Origin: Moringa oleifera
Taxonomy: Eukaryota; Streptophyta; Magnoliopsida; Brassicales; Moringaceae
Direction of reading: 5' to 3'
Length of the DNA: 64,000 nucleotides
Assembly: GCA_021397835.1 (NCBI GenBank)
Contig: JAJFZO010000184.1
Span: 620,001-684,000, forward strand
Shown: piece after piece, positions 60,984-64,000 of the stretch
Layout: every line of letters begins with the position of its first letter
Numbering within the stretch: the first letter of the stretch is position 1
The notes under the pieces: model-generated
Database searches by the model: none
What the model saw: the letters and a program-made list of their open reading frames with translations, nothing else
What the model was told of the DNA's origin: nothing
Made by a program: the position numbers and the translations under genes

Positions 60984-61063
60984 GTAAATTCCTTTTCTAT
61001 TTGATTTTATTTTTAATTTTTATATCATTCTCATTTAACATCTACCTTATTTAACTTATTGAG
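60984..61063 (+). other. predicted intron in ORF copy 4
   Basis: Donor AAG|GTAAAT and acceptor TATTGAG, about 80 bp and T-rich. The site corresponds to the introns of copies 1-3. Confidence 0.45.
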
Positions 61064-61450
61064 GAGGCCACTTTATTGATGGAAAAATATGAGCTCAGTA
61101 GCTGGGCCCTTGTATTAACCTTCCAAAAGGTTGGCGCTATTAATAAACTTATCATTGATGTAGTAGATCATGCAGGATGTGTTAGTCACAGAGGTAGAAA
61201 ACATATTTAATCACAATGAGATAAGGAATTGGTGAGTACTCAAATTGAAATTTCAGATACCGAAGCCAAATAAGAGATGTATTTGAAGCGAGCTATAGAT
61301 TATATAGCATCGAAGTATCAGTAAATGATGACATTTGTGCATACTCAAATTCTTCCCTAACTGAAACATTAGATTGAAGGCGCCATTATCATTCTATAGC
61401 CTGAAAAACATCATTATGACTTATGGAAAGAATGTGGAAAAGGGTGCAAA

Positions 61451-61976
61451 TGTGGTCTAATGATGGAAAATTTTGATTTTTAAAGAAAATCAAGTTGGAA
61501 AGCTCTTAGATGAATAAAGTAGATCTCAAGGATCCCAAAAGACCCTCATTTGAGATCTATCTAAATCTTCCACACTTTTTCTCCAAGCTTGAAAGAATCT
61601 CTTTGAATGCAGTGCTTTTGAGTCTATCTTAAAAAGGATAGTGATGATATTAATATTGCAGGGTACAAGGCTAGTGGAAAAGGTTTTAGAAAAGCCTACT
61701 TGCTCAATAATGAGTTTTCGACCACTGTTTTGCATTTTTGACACTTTTCCCTAGAAGAGTCTACCATTTGACTAGGAAACTATTTGGAAATTTCTAAAGA
61801 TGAGTGGTGAGAGTGTGCTTGAGGGTACAAAACAAATATTGGGACATTGAAAACTTATATTTAAAGGAGGTACACTCTTTAGACATTCACTTTACATTTC
61901 CAACACTCTTCCTTGGAAAAGTGTTCCATGTGTTTAGAAAGGAGTTTGAAGTTTTAAATGAGTGTTAGAGAAATTA
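61451..61976. other. spacer between two opposed ORF remnants
   Basis: The minus frame at 61526-61744 has no recognisable motif. Two short similar phrases occur ('gacacttttccctagaagag' and 'acactcttccttggaaaagt'). Confidence 0.3.
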
Positions 61977-63470
61977 TTAATGACTGTATCCAAAAGAGAG
62001 AATATATGAGCGGGTGCAAGAAGTCAAAAAGAAGTCCATTTCATTTGACATCCTAAAATAGATTATAGTGAGTTTGAAATTCAAAAAGAAATACATCAAA
62101 GAAGTTTTCACCTTGGGTTCAGTAGAGTCTTTGTCCAACTTCTGTAGAATCTGGTTCATAAAGTAAAAAGACATGAAGACAAGGTTTTCCATAGGTTTAG
62201 GCAGAATTGAAGTAATTTGAGAGGTTGAAGTTAATTTTAGCTCTATAGTAATGAAATCTAAGTTAAGTTGAGGATATTCTTTCAATTCATTTTCCCTGAT
62301 GTCTTTTCTTACTTCCTAGAACAAATCTGCATAACTCTTCTAGTATTATTTTGTTCATTTCTTTATTCTCCTTATAGTTTGCTACAGCCTCTTCCTTAGT
62401 AGTTGTTATTTGCTTTAGGTGTTCCCTATTCATTGTCACTTGTTAAAACTTAAAATCCACCTTCATTTTTTCTAACTCTACTTTCAAAACAAAGATATCT
62501 TCATCTACTTTCTTCTTTTGTTAATGGAGGGATGATTTTTCTACTATTAACTCTATTTCCTTTTTTCTAGCTTCCTTAAGAGCTTTTTCAACCTTTTTAA
62601 ACAAAGACTCAACTTGGCTATGGATTTTTTATTCCTATGCTACTATAGTAGATTCCTATATAACTTGTTAAAAATGGATTTATGAGTCATCAATAAAAAA
62701 GAAACTGTAAAGTGTGCTAGTCAAACATAAACATACCTCAACCAATACCTCTTGAATGAAGTTCTTGATTTTTTAAGCTTGAAAGGTGGTGATGACTATA
62801 CGAGTCTGTAAAAGTCACCATGCGAGAAAGTACACCCTACTGGTTGCGTGCTCTCTACAAAAGCAATGTTACCATCTTGCCTTTCTTAAAAGAGAAGCTA
62901 GAGGTATCTTTTCAGTCACCTTAACTGCCTCTTTAAAGCTTTTTTTTCCTGTCCTAGGCATTATTGCAAAATAATCTATAGTAAAAATAAAAAGAAAAGT
63001 TAGTGGCAATTTGCCAAAGGCATAAACTCATAAAACAAAAATAAGATTAGCCTACTTGATAATGATGGAGATTTTGACTCATCTATAAGGTTGGGTTGAG
63101 AAACATTTCTAGGTTGAGGTCTCTTGATAGGGGAAGAGAGGCTAAGAACAATAGAGAATGAATTTTTTAAAGCAGACTTTAGGAGTTGGCACTGGAATAA
63201 GCTCTTAGACTATGATAGAGTGTACTTTAGCTATCCATGAATCACTAAAGAATGTGGACATAGGTAAAGTCTTCTTGTCATGTCCTAAAGTTTGTCTGAA
63301 AGCAATAAGAAGCTTATGGAGGGTAACATCAACATCATATTCTTGATTTAGGTAAGTCCATTTTTTGATCTTAGAAGGGTTTCTATTCTAGAACACCCAA
63401 AAATATGAGTGTTTTCAACGTTTCAGTCCTTTAGGTCAAAAATAAAGAGTAAGGGTCTTTTTGATGAGAA
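61977..63470 (-). pseudogene. Transposase_28-like ORF, copy 5 (minus strand)
   Basis: Read on the minus strand: IKKWTYLNQEYDVDVTLHKL and KTLPMSTFFSDSW (63200-63360), MPRTGKKSFKEAVKVTEKIP (about 62900-62960), an intron, then the coil SQVESLFKKVEKALKEARKK and YKENKEMNKIILEEL (62350-62620), and KEYPQLNLDFITIEL (62240-62285). The YPxLNL motif matches copy 1. Its orientation is opposite to the other four copies. Confidence 0.5.
62642..62736 (-). other. predicted intron in ORF copy 5
   Basis: On the minus strand, donor GAG|GTATGTTT and acceptor TACTATAG, about 95 bp, directly before the coiled-coil exon. A further candidate intron lies at about 62975-63045. Confidence 0.5.
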
Positions 63471-64000
63471 GTACCAGAACTTCATAAAGTGCCCTAAATC
63501 ACTTTATAGTTGTTTTAGTTAAAAAAATTTTAAGAAAAACTAGCTATGATAAATCTATGATCCCTAAATCTAAACACCTAACAAAAAAGGTAATAAGGAT
63601 TCTCTAAGAATTAAAGAATAACAACGAAGGGGACAGCTTGTAATTCTTAGAAGTCACTTTAAACAGTTTATTTAAAGGAAATCTCAAACTCTTTTGAGAT
63701 ATTCCTCGAACACAGGAAGGGCACATGGTTTTCTAGAATAGGGTCTTTCGCTAGAAATAGGAATCACCATGCTCACTGAAGGAAAGATCCCATATGTTTT
63801 TTTTTTAATTCTAACTAAATCCCTAGTAGTAATCACTAAGGAACCTACAGATTCCATACTAGCTAGAGTAAAGGAAAGGAAGAGAGTAAAACAGAGTGAA
63901 AAATTACCTAGAGAGAAAAGACTTTATTGAAAGAGAGGAAGAATCATCTTGAGTGAGTTTGTAGAAGTTAAAAGAGTAAAAAGTGTTTTCTAATGCACAA
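63471..64000. other. no recognised feature
   Basis: AT-rich sequence upstream of ORF copy 5. No gene, LTR edge or array is visible. Confidence 0.3.

Larger units (their letters stand above)
58600..61450 (+). pseudogene. Transposase_28-like ORF, copy 4, split by an insertion
   Basis: Pieces: SFTNLPKIKKEKRVHLQFLV with NPFEWRFTKF (58630-58770), IYDIDPYFYKCFVSDINRD (58965-59030), then after an insertion AKEELEILIAATTRNFHDF (60640-60700), an intron, and EATLLMEKYELSSWALVLT (61065-61125), like the coil start of copies 1 and 2. Heavily decayed. It follows family Y LTR copy 3 on the opposite strand, the arrangement seen in the other copies. Confidence 0.5.

Noticed and set aside
1..64000. tRNA, snRNA or other functional RNA genes
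   Set aside because: No cloverleaf or conserved box elements were noticed by eye; a covariance-model scan would be needed to exclude them.

Overview
This window looks like a transposon-dense stretch of a plant nuclear genome, probably a eudicot. It is very AT-rich and shows no prokaryotic gene structure. Most reading frames are decayed Ty3/gypsy and Ty1/copia remnants full of stops. It holds a fragment of chloroplast 23S rDNA. The only intact gene I can support is an intronless RING-H2 (ATL-type) E3 ligase gene at 52203-52700 on the minus strand, close in style to ATL67.

Layout: 1-5280 is the 3' part of a plus-strand Ty3/gypsy element (RNase H, integrase, 3' LTR). 5281-6838 is the 5' end of a copia element (LTR, PBS, gag), cut by an LTR of a second gypsy family at 6839-8342. 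8067-19724 and 27535-38941 are two direct copies of one roughly 11.5 kb composite. Each has, in the same order, the end of a minus-strand LTR, a plus-strand ORF of the 'putative gypsy type transposon' (Transposase_28-like) kind with a short intron, two tandem arrays, a minus-strand pol split by a shared 2 kb insert, a second plus-strand ORF tail, and an array of hairpin repeats. Between the copies lie a copia gag (20430-21125) and a Tat-type gypsy 5' end (LTR 21325-23620, PBS, DUF7745-like gag, 27.5 kb). 38942-45355 is a minus-strand gypsy element with LTR, PBS, leader and pol scraps. 45443-48514 is another Transposase_28-like ORF. 48515-51641 contains a small LTR with a tRNA-Met-type PBS, the chloroplast 23S fragment, and an array-type LTR carrying a CACTA-like insertion. 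51642-53343 is the host gene island. 53344-56282 is AT-rich repeats plus an unidentified exon-like frame. 56283-64000 is again LTR and Transposase_28-like sequence.

Two patterns stand out. First, in four places a minus-strand LTR is followed directly by the plus-strand Transposase_28-like ORF, and inside the duplicated unit that ORF is antisense to pol. This matches the antisense additional ORFs known in Tat-lineage Ty3/gypsy elements. The ORF copies keep an 80-95 bp GT-AG intron at the same place. Second, the LTR and spacer arrays are largely built of short inverted repeats. In the arrays at 18730-19690 and 37950-38905 the two arms change together from unit to unit while the loop stays constant.

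Coordinates of decayed elements are approximate, usually to within tens of bases. Family names rest on motifs recognised by eye, without database searches.
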